The notes under the pieces were generated by a model, which made no database searches, had not been told where the DNA came from, and saw nothing but the letters and a program-made list of their open reading frames with translations. A stretch of DNA of 64,000 nucleotides from the NCBI GenBank assembly GCA_036927565.1, contig JAYESD010000009.1:155022929-155086928 (forward strand), read 5' to 3'. Position 1 is the first letter of the stretch. The number at the start of each line of letters is the position of its first letter. This document shows, one piece after another, positions 11,301-23,227 of this stretch. The translations under genes and the position numbers were made by a program. This stretch comes from Tuctoria greenei. Its lineage: Eukaryota > Streptophyta > Magnoliopsida > Poales > Poaceae.

Positions 11301-11650
11301 ACGTGTGGTGCAGTGGGTGTTATACTTGAAGAAAAAGGCCAAGGCAGTTGTAGTGTAGTAGCCTCGGTGTCAATAGAAAATAGGGAGTCTAAATCTGCGG
11401 CTAAAGCAGAGGAGGAAGTAGAGAAAGGAAAGGAGGACTCATCGAAGATAACATCGAGAGATCAAGATACTGTGAGTGGTGAGATCAAAACACTAGTACC
11501 CATTATGATCGAGTGAGTACCTAAGGAAGACACACCGGGTAGAGCGGGGCACAAGCTTATGTGGAGCCGTGGCTGAAAGGTTAGGGTAACAAGCGCACCC
11601 GAAAACTCGAAGGTGGTCGTAAAGAGGGGTGGTGCCATACAAGGCAAAAT

Positions 11651-12737
11651 TGTAGGATCAAAGATCACGTGAAAAGCTACCATAGGGGGGGGGGGTGAAT
11701 GGTAGATTTAAAAATCTTGCGCAGCGGAAACAATTAAACCCAACCCCTTCAGCAGAAAAACGATCTGTTAAAGAAATCGTGTGTGAGACTAATCTAAACG
11801 TGTTTCACCGTGACAAAAGTGATAGATATCAGAGATAATCAAGTAACGAAGACAACACAACAAGAATCACTCAAATCCGTCGAGAAAAACTCAAGTTATG
11901 ATCAAAAGATCAAACAAAGGTCAATCTGTCCTACCCGAGAAAAAAACAGTTGTGGAATGCTGCAAAGAAACTCGTGTAGATCATAGACAACAAATCCAAT
12001 GACCGTGAAATTCTGACAGATGTTAGATAATCAAGTTGTGAAGAAAACCCAAAAAGAATCACGTCAATTGGATCTGTAAAACTCGAGTTATGATAAAACC
12101 ACCGACGAAAGGTAGTGCTGTCCAGAAACTCAACGAGTAAAATTTGGTTATTGAAACCTCATCTCCTGATCTGCTCAATCACAATTCCTCCTGATCTGCT
12201 CAATCACAATTCCTCGTGAATTTGGTTATTGGAACCTCATCTCCTCCCTGAGACTAGTCCAATGGATCCCATCACCAGCCATGTCTTGAACTCAAGCAAA
12301 ACCTATACATGAATAAACAACCAATCCATACGAGCCCAAGTCCTCGACTTGACTCAAGTTAGTTCTGAACACAACACCTTACGTGAGAACCTCACATAAG
12401 CATGTTGCAAAACCACAGTAACACGATATCATCTGTGTCAACCAAAAAAAGCACCAAAGACTTAGCAAATGAATACTAAGCATTCTTTTCAGAGATGTAA
12501 AGTAAGTATGAAACATTGCAAATGAAAAATAGAAACATTGCGGTCAGGTTCCGGACCTTGCCAGAGCAACCCGAACCTTGAGCCGGAGCTAACAAAAGCT
12601 AGTAGAACCTAGCGCCGGAGCTTACCAAAACTAGTCGGACCTTAATAAAAAGGTGTTTTGGTGATATTCAAAACTTTTATCGTGAAAACAAGTGTATTCA
12701 CTACAAGCCAATGTATTCAGCACACATAGGTCTTACA
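11651..12737 (-). repeat. 3' LTR of element B, shortened (1,087 bp)
   Basis: Aligns with the 5' LTR from TGTAGGATC to GGTCTTACA, but is about 497 bp shorter. The missing block falls after AACTCAACGAGTAAAA (about 12143), where a short local duplication (two copies of CCTGATCTGCTCAATCACAA) is also present. An 11-G run lies at 11685-11695. Confidence 0.9.
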
Positions 12738-12751
12738 ATCCCCCCTTGATG
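12738..12751 (-). other. Polypurine tract of element B
   Basis: On the minus strand AAGGGGGG sits directly before the 3' LTR start, the expected plus-strand primer position for reverse transcription. Confidence 0.75.
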
Positions 12752-13740
12752 AATGCATTGGCAACACCATTTAAAATCCAAACATTGGCTTATTCACATA
12801 AAAGTTTTGAAGGCAATTTCTCCCCCTTTGTAAATCAAAAGTAAAATGAGAAGAAAATCCAAAAATTATCCCATATTATCTCTCCCCCTTTATTATCTCT
12901 CCTTGTGCACATATTCTCTTTCTCTTCATGCTTATCTCTCCCCCTTTGACAATGTATCCAACAAGTCATGAGCATATAAATAAATTATCTCTCCAACTTT
13001 AGTTGTTATGAGCATATTATAACATATACATATAAACAAAGCTCATCCAAGTCATACTATCAGGTACCTTACATTATCACATCAATGAGATACATAAAGT
13101 AGTGTAAGCCATGCTAGAGATCAAATGTAATTTTCAATTTAAGCAAGTCATGATCTCACAAACTTAACTATTTCAAAACCTGAAAGCATGACACTAGTTG
13201 CTGCATTTTATTATTTTTCAAAGCATAAATTTAGATCATATGATATTTGCAAGAGATTATATGCGGATCTGTCTTATTCTAATCAACCAAGCCAAGCCTA
13301 TGTCATTTGACAATCAGAAGCTTAAGGACATGGTTTTAGTCATACACAACTTCTTCCAAGTTCATATCTAAGTGCAATGATAAGCCATCTCAAAAGAAGT
13401 GCGATGCATGTATATTCTCTTGATATTTTCTCAATTTATATTTGTTCATAAAACTCAACATGTGAGTTGATTACTTGATTAATTCTTAATGATTAAAAGC
13501 ACCTGTGAACATGTAACAAGTTCAAAACAGCAAGAAAGTTCGACCATGACCAGTTTTAGTATAAGTAATTATTTCAATTACTAGACATGGCAAAAACTAC
13601 AAAATGTATAACACGAGTAATGTAGTAAGAACTTTCATCATGTAAAAGGAATCACAAAGTCATATATATATGAAATACTATGCTCATATTATTTTAATTT
13701 TAGATTCACACATAGACTTCCCAAGTTTCAAAACTCCCCC
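12752..13740 (-). other. Non-coding pol-to-LTR interval of element B with extra PPT-like tracts
   Basis: About 1 kb of AT-rich sequence without coding capacity. It holds additional CTCCCCCTT tracts (polypurine on the sense strand) near 12819, 12883 and 12936, and CTCCCCCT near 13732. This is where SIRE-type elements often carry an env-like ORF; none is visible here. Confidence 0.6.
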
Positions 13741-16700
13741 TCAATATAAGCCATGAGGATGCATAACCCCTATTTCACTATGAATGTAACAAAAACGAGT
13801 GAAATCCAAAGATTTTATAAAAATGTCAGCCAATTGTTGTTCGGTATCTACATGGTGAGGCACAATGTTTCCTTTTTCAACATTATCTCGGAGAAAGTGA
13901 TACCTAATGTCAATGTGCTTAGTTCTAGAATGTTGCACGGGGTTTTAGCAATGCAAATGGCACTAGTGTTATCACAGAATAGTGGAACACTATCTAGATC
14001 AACCCCATAGTCCTTAAGTGTTTGAACAATCCAAAGAATTTGTGAGCAAGCATTAGCAGCAGCTACACATTCAGATTCGGCTGTGGATTGTGCAACTGGA
14101 TTTTGTTTTCTAGAGGACCAAGCAACAAGAGAATTACCAAGAAAAGGTCAAGCACCGGAAGTACTTTTCCTATCAATCCTACAACCCCCAAAATCAGCAT
14201 CCGAAAAAGCTTTCAAAGTAACGGTTGAGGAAGAAGGAAGAAAAAAAATCCAAATTCTTGAGTTCCATGTAAGTACCTGAGAATCCTTTTGACGGCTTGA
14301 CGATGTGAAACACGTGGGGAGGCTTGAAACCGTGCACAAAGACATACGCTGAATTGTATGTCTGGTCTTGATGCCGTGAGATACAAAAGTGATCCGATCA
14401 TGCTTCTATATTCTTTTTGATCCATGAGTTCACCTTCTTCATCAAGTCCAAGTGTTGTTGTTGTTCCCATTGGTGTCCGAAGAGGCTTGCTTTTGTCCAT
14501 GTTGAAGCGCCTTAGGAGATCTTTTGTATACTTCGTTTGATGCACAAAGGTACCCTCCTTGGTTTGCTTGATTTGCAGCCCCCAAAAGTAAGTGACTTCA
14601 CCTATCATACTCATTTCAAATTCGGAACTCATCATTGCTGAAAACTTGGACACAAGATCATGAGAAGCACAACCAAAGATAATATCATCCACATACACTT
14701 GAACGAATAATGAGTCATTGCCACGCTTAAGCACAAAAAGAGTTTTATAACCTTGCCCATGGTAAACCCTTTTTCAAGTAAGAATGTTTTTAAACTATCA
14801 TACCATGCTCTAGGGGCTTGTTTGAGACCGTACAAGGCTTTGGACAGTTTGTAAACATGATTAGGAAAATCTGGATTTTCAAAACCCGGTGGTTGTTTCA
14901 CATAAACCTCCTCATCTATGTATCCATTAAGAAAAACACTTTTAATATCCATTTGATATAGCTTAAGACCAATAGATGCAACAAAAGCTAACAAAATTCT
15001 TATGGCTTCTAATCCAGCAACAGGAGCAAAAGTTTCATCAAAATCTAGACCTTCAACTTGAGTGAAACCTTGAGCAACCAACCTAGCCTTATTCCTAACC
15101 ACAACCCCATCCTCACTTTGTTTATTTTTAAATACCCGTTTAGTTCCAATTAAAGTGTGACCTTGAGGTGGAGGTACAAGTTTCCAAACATTATTTCTTT
15201 CAAAATTTTCTAACTCTTCTTGCATGGGAATAATCCAAGATTCATTAGTGAGTGCGTGTAATATATATTTGGGTTCAAAAGAAGCAACAAAAGCAGAATG
15301 AGCATAAGAGTTTGGATCGCAAAACTTGGACCGTGTGACTCGTTCGTGCAAGCTTCCAATCATCTGTTGTGGGGGATGATCTTTGTAAAACCGTAGGGGA
15401 ATAGATGTCTCACAAGCTTCTTCTTCTTCATGTTCATCACAAATCGATGAGATTGTGACTTGAGGACGATTTGAATCAGCATTGATGGTTGTCGGTGCTG
15501 GTTGAGAATTAACATCCGGAGCTGAACCAAAGTCTTTAGCTGCTGAACTTTCGGGCAGCAGCTCCAATTCTTCCTCATCTTCAACGAAAATGCTCTCCCC
15601 CTGCGGATATGGATCTGGACCTGCAATGTTTGAGCTAGTACCTTGGCTAGCTTCATCAAAAGACACTTCACAAGTCTCCACAATTTTGTTAGTGTCAAGT
15701 AAAAGCACACGGTAGCCTCTAGTATGAGATGGATAACCAAGAAACATGACATCAATGGATCTAGGTTCAAATTTATCAAGATTACCATGTTTCTTAACAA
15801 AGCATTTGCAACCAAAGACCCGAAAGTGTGTAACACTAGGCCTATGTCGAATCTGGAGCTCATATGGTGTTTTACCTAGCTTAGCACGCAAGAAAACACG
15901 ATTTGAGACATAACAAGCGGTTGCTAACGCATCAGCCCAAAATTTCCTAGGAGTTTGATATTCATCAAGCATAGTCCTAGCCATCTCAACTAAGGTTGTG
16001 TTCTTTCTTTCTACAACACCGTTTTGTTGAGGTACATTTGGTGAAGAGAATTGATGATCTATTCTATTTTCAGCACAAAAATGATCAAAAGATTGATTTT
16101 TAAATTCAGTTCCATTATCACTTCTAATTGTTTTTAAAGATCCTGGGTAATCAATTGATAATCTAAGAAATAAAGTTCTAAAGTGACTAAAAACTTCATT
16201 CTTAGATGCCATAAAGTAAACCCAAGAGTATCTAGAATAATCATCAACAATCACAAGTACATACCATTTTAGCATGTCTACAAGAAGAGCACACAATTTC
16301 TTTGTCCCCTTTAAGCTTAGGCAGCCCACGTATGCGATCAAGAGCACTAACACGCGTTAGGTGATCAAAGCCTACGTGACCAAGTCTACGATGCCAAAAA
16401 TATAGGTCATTTGAATCATTAGCAACTAGACACCTATGCTTAGAGGAAGACATATCAAAATCAGCTTTAAAAACTCTTCCAAACCGAGACATGTTAAAAA
16501 TAAGCTCACTATTTGAACTTACAACTTTGCAGCAAATTTTATTGAAAATAATTTCCAGATTTTCATCTAGCAATTGTGAAACAGAAAGCAAGTTGTATTT
16601 TAAATTTTTGACAAGTGCCACATCCTTCAAAGTGTAGTGATCATTTACTCTAACCGAACCCCTAGCAATTATAGGAGTTGAAGAATTATCGGCAAAAGTA

Positions 16701-16807
16701 ACATTCTCTACACATGACACAAAAGAGAGGGAGGAGAACCAATTTTTGTTACCGGTCATGTGGCGTGAGCAACCTGAATCCACAATCCAAATGTTCTCCT
16801 TCCTCAA
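13741..16807 (-). pseudogene. Element B pol: protease, integrase, RT, RNase H
   Basis: On the minus strand, 16244-16807 holds the aspartic protease (WIVDSGCSRHMTG) and the GAG-pre-integrase finger (HRRLGHVGF, CSSCRHAKM). 14632-16353 is an open frame of 573 codons with the integrase core (VIVDDYSRYSWVYF, IRSDNGTEF, PQQNGVVERKN), a polyprotein linker, and the RT entry (RLVAQGFTQVEGLDFDETFA, LKLYQMDIKSVFLNG, LYGLKQAPRAWYD). A frame change near 14770 precedes QVYVDDIIFG (14213-14734), the catalytic YVDD. RNase H follows in broken frames (DADFGGCRIDRKSTSGA; TKHIDIRYHFLRD near 13900). The domain order is that of Ty1-copia. Broken at least at the protease/integrase junction, the RT palm and RNase H. 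Confidence 0.88.
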
Positions 16808-16995
16808 ACGTGTAACCTACATGGAAGCAAAATACGTCGATGACTCAATACTGGGGTTTGTCAAAAGGCATTTAGGAATCCAGTACTGAGTCACACGATG
16901 TGCAGTAGGAAAAACACGCGAAAGCTGAGACAAAACAGCAGGTTTATGAGTCAAAGTTTGAGATTTTTTGTTCTTAACTACTGACCTATAAGGTG

Positions 16996-19108
16996 TTACT
17001 TGTGTAGCACAAAATCAGTAGCTCTGGAGGCAAAAACAGAAGGTCTGGAGGTAAACTTTGAATGTTTTTGACTCAAAACAGCAGGTTGTACATTCGATTC
17101 AATATGTGCAGCAAATTTTGCATGAAAGTTATGAGATCTAGCAACCATTCTTTCCCTTTTCTGTTGTTTAGCTAGTCTATAACAACAATTTATGACATGA
17201 CCATCTCTACCACAGTAGGTACAATGAAATTTAACTTTGTGTTCATGTCTAGATGAGCAAACAACATTTTTATTTGAAACCGAATGAGACAATACTCCTG
17301 CAGATTTGAAAACCACTTCTTTTTGTTTAGGAATTGTTTGAATCAAACCACTTCCTAATGATTTTACAATTTTAGGTGGATGTGCTTTAGCATGAGCATG
17401 AGAATCAAAACCTAAACCAGTTTTATCATTGCAAGACTTGGATGAATTCAGCAGCAAGTTCAGGTTCTTATTCCCATTACAAAACTGATCAAATGTCTTA
17501 TGCATGTTATCAAGTTTATTGGACAAATCAAGGCAATTTTCACATGAAGTTTTTCCTTTTAATTTGCAATTGGAACAATATTTAACTTCATGACAACGTA
17601 AAGCATTGTTCAATATAGAGATTTCATTCATAGCATCTTGCAGTTTCTTATCAAGATCATCACAACTAGAACAATGCGAATCAATTGTAGAACAAGAAGC
17701 ATCTTTTAAGTTTCCAATATTAAGTGCAGCAAGCTTTTTGTTCTTTTCAATTTCAAGTTCAAGTTTATCAAGTGTGGAGGTATGTGCACTTCTTAGGGAG
17801 GACAATTGTTCATATATTAAGTCACATGAGGAACAAGAATCATCACTAGGAATCAAGGATTTCAAACAATTAATTTCAGATTCTAGTGACTCAATTTTAA
17901 TAGCATTGTCCCTAAGCTTTTTGTCCTTTTTCTTAACAATAACAGTGGCACGAGAAATAGCATCACACATTTCTTCGCAAGTAGGACATACCTCTTCATT
18001 GTCGCTGTTGTGTTCTGCCTCCTCCATACTTGATCTTGACTTGCCCGCCATGAAGCACATGTTTGCCAAATCATTTTCATCTTCATCACTTCCAATGTCC
18101 ACGTCGCTTGAGCTAAGTTCCTGGAGTGCTGAGATAAAACTGCTCACCAATTGACGTCCTGTAAAACCTTTCTTTTTCTTCGTATCTTTTGCAGAGGAGT
18201 GCTTCATTCTTGTTTTCTTTTCATCCCGGGAAGTAGGACCTGAAAGGTTAGGGCAATCTGAACGAAAATGTCCTGTCTTACCACATTCAAAGCATCGTTG
18301 AGGTCCGGAGCTTCCTCTCCTTCTAGTTCACATTTTGCAATGCTTTTGAGAACCGAGTATAGATGAGCGCTAGCTCCTCCTCTGGAAACTCCTCAATCTG
18401 TTCAAGGGTTAGAGAGGACAGCAAATCAAGTGTACCACAAGATGATGTTTGACCGGAACTAGGCATGTCACGTTGAGAAACAAAAGCAATAGACTTGTTG
18501 GGGTTCTTACGTGAGATTATGTCAATTTCATGAGTTTTTAACTTGGAATATAGCACATCTAAAGTAAGTGAACTCATGACAGTAGATTCACGAATAGATG
18601 TGACTTTCATCTCCCAAATTGACATATCTAATGCACTTAGCAATTGCCTAGCATTTTCAGCATCTGAAAAATTAACATTGACACTACGCAAGTTGCTGAG
18701 AATCTTATTAAAGCGGGCAAAAAGGTCATCAATAGACTCACCGGGTTACATCTCGAAGCGCATGTATTCTTTCTTGAACATGTCTTGCCTTACCTCTTTG
18801 ATCGTGTTGGATCCTTCGTGGTAGTCATAAAGTGCTTTCCACACATCGTATGCAGATCGGAGGTGTGCAACACGGTCGAAGTCGCTTTGAGTTAATCCTT
18901 GTATGATCAAGTTCCGAGCCTTGTTGTTATTGTCGACATCTATCAAATTTATATCTGTAACTTGATCGTTTGATGGCACTTCGTAAGACTTGTATATCTT
19001 CTCCCATATTGCAAAGCCTTGTGCCTGGATGAAAGGCTCCGTGCGTGCCTTCCAAACCTGAAAATCAATACCAGCGAACACAGAAGGTTTGGCAGAATAC
19101 TTCTCCAT
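16996..19108 (-). pseudogene. Element B gag, broken by stops
   Basis: The gag start is the ATG at 19108 (MEKYSAKPSVFAG), just inside the 5' LTR and primer site. The UBN2-type gag fold follows (WEKIYKSYEVP, YDVWKALYDYHEG, KKEYMRFEM). A TAA at about 18746, within an otherwise conserved PGESIDDLFARF block, and a further stop near 18323 split it. The C-terminal part (16996-18207) is a long Ser/Asp/Lys-rich coiled-coil-like segment ending in one zinc knuckle, CTYCGRDGHVINCC. It would form the capsid-like particle and package RNA in an active element. Confidence 0.85.
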
Positions 19109-19156
19109 GATGATTAGTCAAAAACACGTGCAAATCACAAAGATTAGAGCACTGTG

Positions 19157-19168
19157 GCTCTGATACCA
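19157..19168 (-). other. Primer-binding site of element B
   Basis: On the minus strand TGGTATCAGAGC lies two bases from the 5' LTR, complementary to the 3' end of initiator tRNA-Met, the usual primer of plant Copia elements. Confidence 0.85.
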
Positions 19169-19170
19169 AT

Positions 19171-20754
19171 TGTAGGATCGAAGATCACGTGAAAAGCTAC
19201 TAGAGGGGGGTGAATGGTAGATTTAAAAATCTTACGCAGCGGAAACAATTAAACCCTAACCCCTTCAGCAGAAAAACGATCTGTTAAAGAAATCGTGTGT
19301 GAGACTAATCTAAACGTGTTTCACCGTGACAAAAGTGATAGATATCATAGAGATTCAAGTCACGAAGACAACACAACAAGAATCACTGAAATCCGTCGAG
19401 AAAAACTCAAGTTATGATCGAAAGATCAAACAAAGGTCAATCTGTCCTACCCGAGAAAAAAACAGTTCTGGAACGCTGCAAAGAAACTCGTGTAGATCAT
19501 AGACCACAAATCCAATGACCGTGAAATTTTGACAGATGATAGATAATCAAGTTCGAAGACATCCCAAAAAGAATCACGTCAATTGGATCTGTAAAACTCG
19601 AGTTATGATAAAACCACCTACGAAAGGTAGTGCTGTCCAGAAACTCAACGAGTAAAACTTGTCTGGAACAAGTCGGACGAACAAGGCACAAAAGTTCCTT
19701 CAAACTACGAATTTTATTCAATAGAACACAAGAGGAAAATCCCCAAAGTCGTGTACCACGATCTCTGGGCTCTCTTGCTTATATAACCAGATCGAAAGCC
19801 AACTCAACTCAAATCAGGAACCTAATCCTACTCTGTTCACGAATCGTAACTTTCCATAACTGCTTAGGTTCTTCTATACACAGATAGAAGCAATTTTAAG
19901 ACTTCCAAACACCTTAGGAACATATCCCACATTCCTAAACAACTCAAATTCGTGACCCACACGAAATCCTATCATAACCAACTCAAATCTTTCCATAATT
20001 GAGTCAAACCTGACTCAGCCGCAACCTGAGTCCATAACCTAGTCGGTTGGACCTTTCCGACCAACTCTTTACGTCCACATCTCTTCATCACGCCTTGGAA
20101 CCATGCAGCCACATCCATGCACTCCTTGCACACGTGCAAACATCTTCCATCGACATCCACGATACCTTCACATGCATTGTTCTTGATTCAATCATGCTGC
20201 GCAACCTCCTGATAAGCTCAACCACAATTCCTCCTGAATTTGGTTGTTGGAACCTCATCTCCTCCTTGAGACTAGTCCAATGGATCCCATCACCAGCCAT
20301 GTCTTGAACTCAAGCAACACCTGCACATGAATAAACAATCAATCCATACGAGCCCAAGTCCTCGACTTGACTCAAGTTTGTTCCGAACACAACATCTTAT
20401 GTGAGAACCTCACATAAGCATGTTGCAAAACCACAGTAACATGATATCATCCGTGTCAACCAAAAAAGCACCGAAGACTTAGCAAATGAATACTAAGCAA
20501 TCTTTCCAGAGATGTAAAGCAAGTACGAAACATTGAAAATGAAAAACAGAAGCATTGCGGTCAGGTTCCTGACCTTGCCAGAGGAACCCGGACCTTGAGC
20601 CGGAGCTAACAAAAGCTAGTAGAACCTAGCGCTAGAGCTTACCAAAACTAGTCGGACCTTAATAAAAAGGTGTTTTGGTGATATTCAAAACTTTTATCGT
20701 CAAAGCAAGTGTATTCACTACAAGCCAATGTATTCAGCACAAATAGGTCTTACA
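19171..20754 (-). repeat. 5' LTR of element B (1,584 bp)
   Basis: The full-length LTR copy, TG...CA on both ends. A TATA-like TTATATAA around 19788-19796 is present on both strands and could position the transcription start for the minus-strand RNA. The LTR also holds CCGGA/TCGGACC half-palindromes (20570-20660). Confidence 0.88.
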
Positions 20755-20759
20755 AAAAT

Positions 20760-21837
20760 ACATGGTAGGTGCCCAAATCGCCTTAGTGGGAAGAAGATTA
20801 ATAAGAAAAGTAGAAGTGTGGAGTGCCTCTACCTAGTACCGAGCAGGAACAGAAGCTTGAAACATCATGGAGTGCATGACATCATTAGTGGTGCGAATCA
20901 TACGCTCTGCCTTTCCATTTTTGAGAGAGGTATATGGACAAGACATGTGAAGCTGGACGTCATGTGCGAGTAGAAAATTACGGAGCTCCGAGTTGTCAAA
21001 CTCCTGTCTGTTATCACGCTGGAGAGCATTAACAGTGCATCCAAACTGAGTGGAAACACAAACGAAGAAGTGAGAGAGAGTGACATATGTCTCAGACTTC
21101 AAGCGTAAGGGAAAAGTCCAGGAAAAATGTGAGAAATCATCAATGACCACCAAGTAATATTTAAAACCAGAAACACTGATAATAGGAGATGTCTACAAAT
21201 CACAGTGAATGAGATCAAAAATATGCTCAACATGAGTCACAGATGTAGGAAACGGAAGCCTAACATGGCGACCAAGCTGACAAACATAACATAAAGACTC
21301 ATGTGTGCCCCTAGTACACGAGATAACTGAACTACTTGATAGCTTGGACATAGCATCAACACCAGGGCGACCAAGATGGCGGTGCCAAGTGGTGGACAAA
21401 GCTGTCATAGCCAGAGCAAAAGACGGAGATGCAGTGAAAGTAGGAAGTCGAAGCATGTACAGGGGTCCCAGGCTATCACATCGAAGAAGAAGACGCTGGA
21501 TGGAAAGATCCTTCAAAGACAAACTAAAAGGATCAAACTCAACAGGAAAACTATTATCAGTGGTAAAACTATGAATAGAAAGCAAGTTCTGAATGATATC
21601 CAGAGCAACAAGAATGTTGTTAAGGTGAAAGGAACCCAGAGATTCCGAGTCACCTACTGAGGTGACCAAAAGAACAAACCCATTCCCAACAACGATAGAT
21701 GAAGGAAACGAAGGACGAGGGAGGTGGGTAGAAGAAAGTATACCAGCATCAAGAGTGGTATGGTATGAAGCTCCAGAATCAGCCATCCAGTCAGCAGCAG
21801 ATCGTGTGAGGTGCATGGTGCTGAATAAAGACGCCAA
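20760..21837 (-). pseudogene. Copia A protease, pre-integrase and integrase (5' part of pol)
   Basis: On the minus strand, 21193-21837 encodes WMADSGASYHTT (protease active site DSGA), and the pre-integrase text HRHLGRPGVDAMSKL and CYVCQLGRHVRLPF. 20833-21153 gives the integrase core (VVIDDFSHFSWTFPL, ALQRDNRQEFDN, SLKNGKAERMIRT), where the expected catalytic aspartate and glutamate are recognisable. A stop separates the blocks and element B interrupts the integrase at 20759. Decayed. Confidence 0.85.
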
Positions 21838-22245
21838 TGACTAGCAGTCCCACCCCAGGGCGGCACCTAGAGCAGTGCTGGCAGCTCCGAGTACCCAGTA
21901 GGGTAGGCAGTGCCCCCACAGGCTTGAGTCGACGATCCACCAGCAGGGTAGGCAAATCAACCAAAGCCCGGGTGGGCCACATACGCCAGTTGAAGACGCA
22001 ACTGGCGTGGAGAAGGAAGATCCAGAGACGGCCCATGCTACATGGATATCTGATCAGTCCACAGGTTGTAGGGTGTGGGCCAGAGTGCACCTCCCCGACC
22101 GGTGCCACCACTACCACCTCCAGGGATAGGGGCAGGAGTAGACGCAGAGGTGCTACCGACATCAACACCTCGTCCTCCGTGCTTCCAGCGGCATCGATGA
22201 TTACCACCCCTGGAGCCTACAGGGGCACCTGGGGCAGTAGACGGA

Positions 22246-22685
22246 TCAGGTGGTCTTGGAGGTGGTCCGCCAGAAGTAGGTGGCCGTGGGGACTACCGAG
22301 AGCCATAGAAGGCTCGCAAGCCCAGAGCCAGTAGGGCCACCATCTGTGATCTCGTCAAGCTCAAGATCAGAATTGACCTTCTCAAAGTTCGGTGACGGCT
22401 CCACACGAAGAAGCCATGAACGAAGGTGGTTGTAGCGCTCATTCAGGCCCTGAAGGGCTCGAAGAACAAGTGTGTTTTCGGCAATCGACTTGCCACGGTC
22501 GTGCAAAGCGTCAGCCATGCTCTTCATCTCCCCGCAGTAGGCGAAGATGGTGTGGTCACCCTGGACTTTGTTTTGGAACCGTGCGTTGATGTTGAGAGCC
22601 CGAGTCGCATGGTTCTCTAAGAAGTGTTGCTCAAGCATCAGCCATGCCCGATGCGCATTTGAAAGTGCATCTAGGCATTCCCGTC
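22246..22685 (-). pseudogene. Copia A gag remnant (UBN2-like)
   Basis: The minus strand encodes LEQHFLENHATRALNINARF, MKSMADALHDRGK and VLRALQGLNERYNHLRSWL, typical of the Copia gag UBN2 domain. The N-terminal third and 5' LTR are missing; homology stops near 22685, where unrelated sequence begins. A Pro/Gly-rich, frame-broken tail (21840-22240) connects to the protease. Zinc-knuckle text was not recognised. Confidence 0.78.
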
Positions 22686-23227
22686 GGTTTTTGATGATTG
22701 ATGACGACAATTAAGAGACTAATGAGCTGAGTTGATTTTAAGCACATGTGTGATGATTGAAATGAGACAAAATCCCTCAAAATGAAAAGGTTAAAACATG
22801 TGTCGAAGACTCAAACATAGAAATTAGGGTCTCTATTGTGTTGAGTTTAGACTATCCATATCAGTGTGAGGGTTTGTGTGTCAAGTGCATTGAGATCATC
22901 AAAGAGGGCTCAAAGTGGTGGATGAGAGAAAAACCTAAGTGAGAATCCTTTGAGAGAAAATCCCCAGGGATCGCACTTGTCCGAGCCTCTGTCCGGGTGG
23001 CCAGGGTAGTCCGTTTTGGGATGGACTAAGGGTCTCTGTTCGAGTTTGTACTTGTCCGTATGGGTACGGAAAAGTCCATTATGCCTTGGTGAGGGTTTGT
23101 GGAGCTAAGTCCTGGGAGTCCGGACTTGTCCGCCACAGAGGTCGGACTGGTCCGGATCCCCCAGAGTAATCCATTTTGGGATGGACTAAAGGTTTCTGTC
23201 CAAGATTGGACTTGTCCAGTTGTGTAC
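22686..23227. other. LTR-like repeat fragment (H) with GGACTTGTCC motifs
   Basis: Begins TGATGATTGATGACGACAAT, similar to the sequence just inside the LTR of element F. From about 22970 it carries several ACTTGTCCG, GGACTTGTCC and GGACTGGTCCGG motifs. No coding sequence. Probably a fragment of another retrotransposon into which D1 later inserted. The family is not identified. Confidence 0.5.

Larger units (their letters stand above)
9060..11645 (-). pseudogene. Copia A pol remnant: integrase end, linker, RT, RNase H
   Basis: On the minus strand, 10192-10554 encodes the RT entry (LANRTWDLVPRP, YKARWVLRGFTQ, FDVKNAFLHG). 9977-10189 continues with LNKSLYSLKQAPRAWY and the catalytic LLLYVDDIVLI (YVDD). 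9626-9943 gives LSQLYHFLGV and the connection domain. RNase H-like text TKHVEIDLH-VRERVA is seen near 9200-9260. The reading frame is broken several times: a stop near 10190, another near 9950, and frameshifts in RNase H. The linker between integrase and RT (about 10800-11330) is unusually long and repetitive. Function lost. Confidence 0.85.
11651..20754 (-). mobile_element. Copia/SIRE-like retrotransposon B (nested in copia A)
   Basis: A complete minus-strand element of 9,104 bp with TG...CA LTRs (right, 5' LTR: 19171-20754; left, 3' LTR: 11651-12737). The target-site duplication AAAAT is exact (11646-11650 and 20755-20759). A tRNA-iMet-type primer site abuts the 5' LTR and a polypurine tract abuts the 3' LTR. 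Internal order is gag, protease, integrase, RT, RNase H, as in Copia. The protease motif WIVDSGCSRHMTG and the pyrimidine-rich tracts before the 3' LTR resemble the SIRE/Maximus lineage, though no env-like ORF is present. Stops in gag and between gag and pol, plus breaks in RT/RNase H, make it non-autonomous. Confidence 0.92.
8916..22685 (-). mobile_element. Copia element A, 5'-truncated, split by element B
   Basis: Minus-strand Ty1-copia retrotransposon. From its 5' side (right): gag remnant (22246-22685), protease and GAG-pre-integrase (21193-21837), integrase (20760-21153), interruption by element B (11651-20754), integrase end and Ala/Pro-rich linker (about 10800-11645), RT (9977-10554), RNase H (about 9060-9960) and a short 3' LTR-like end (8916-9057). 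Skipping element B and one copy of AAAAT, the frame runs from NLLPTKAIWAPTMYF into ALYGTTPLF, the expected Copia integrase text, which shows the two halves were once one gene. The gag N-terminus and 5' LTR are missing. Multiple stops and frameshifts make it non-autonomous. Confidence 0.85.

Noticed and set aside
17606..18154. 182-codon plus-strand open frame
   Set aside because: It is the antisense shadow of the element B gag C-terminal region, Ser-rich because the gag strand is Asp/Glu/Lys-rich.
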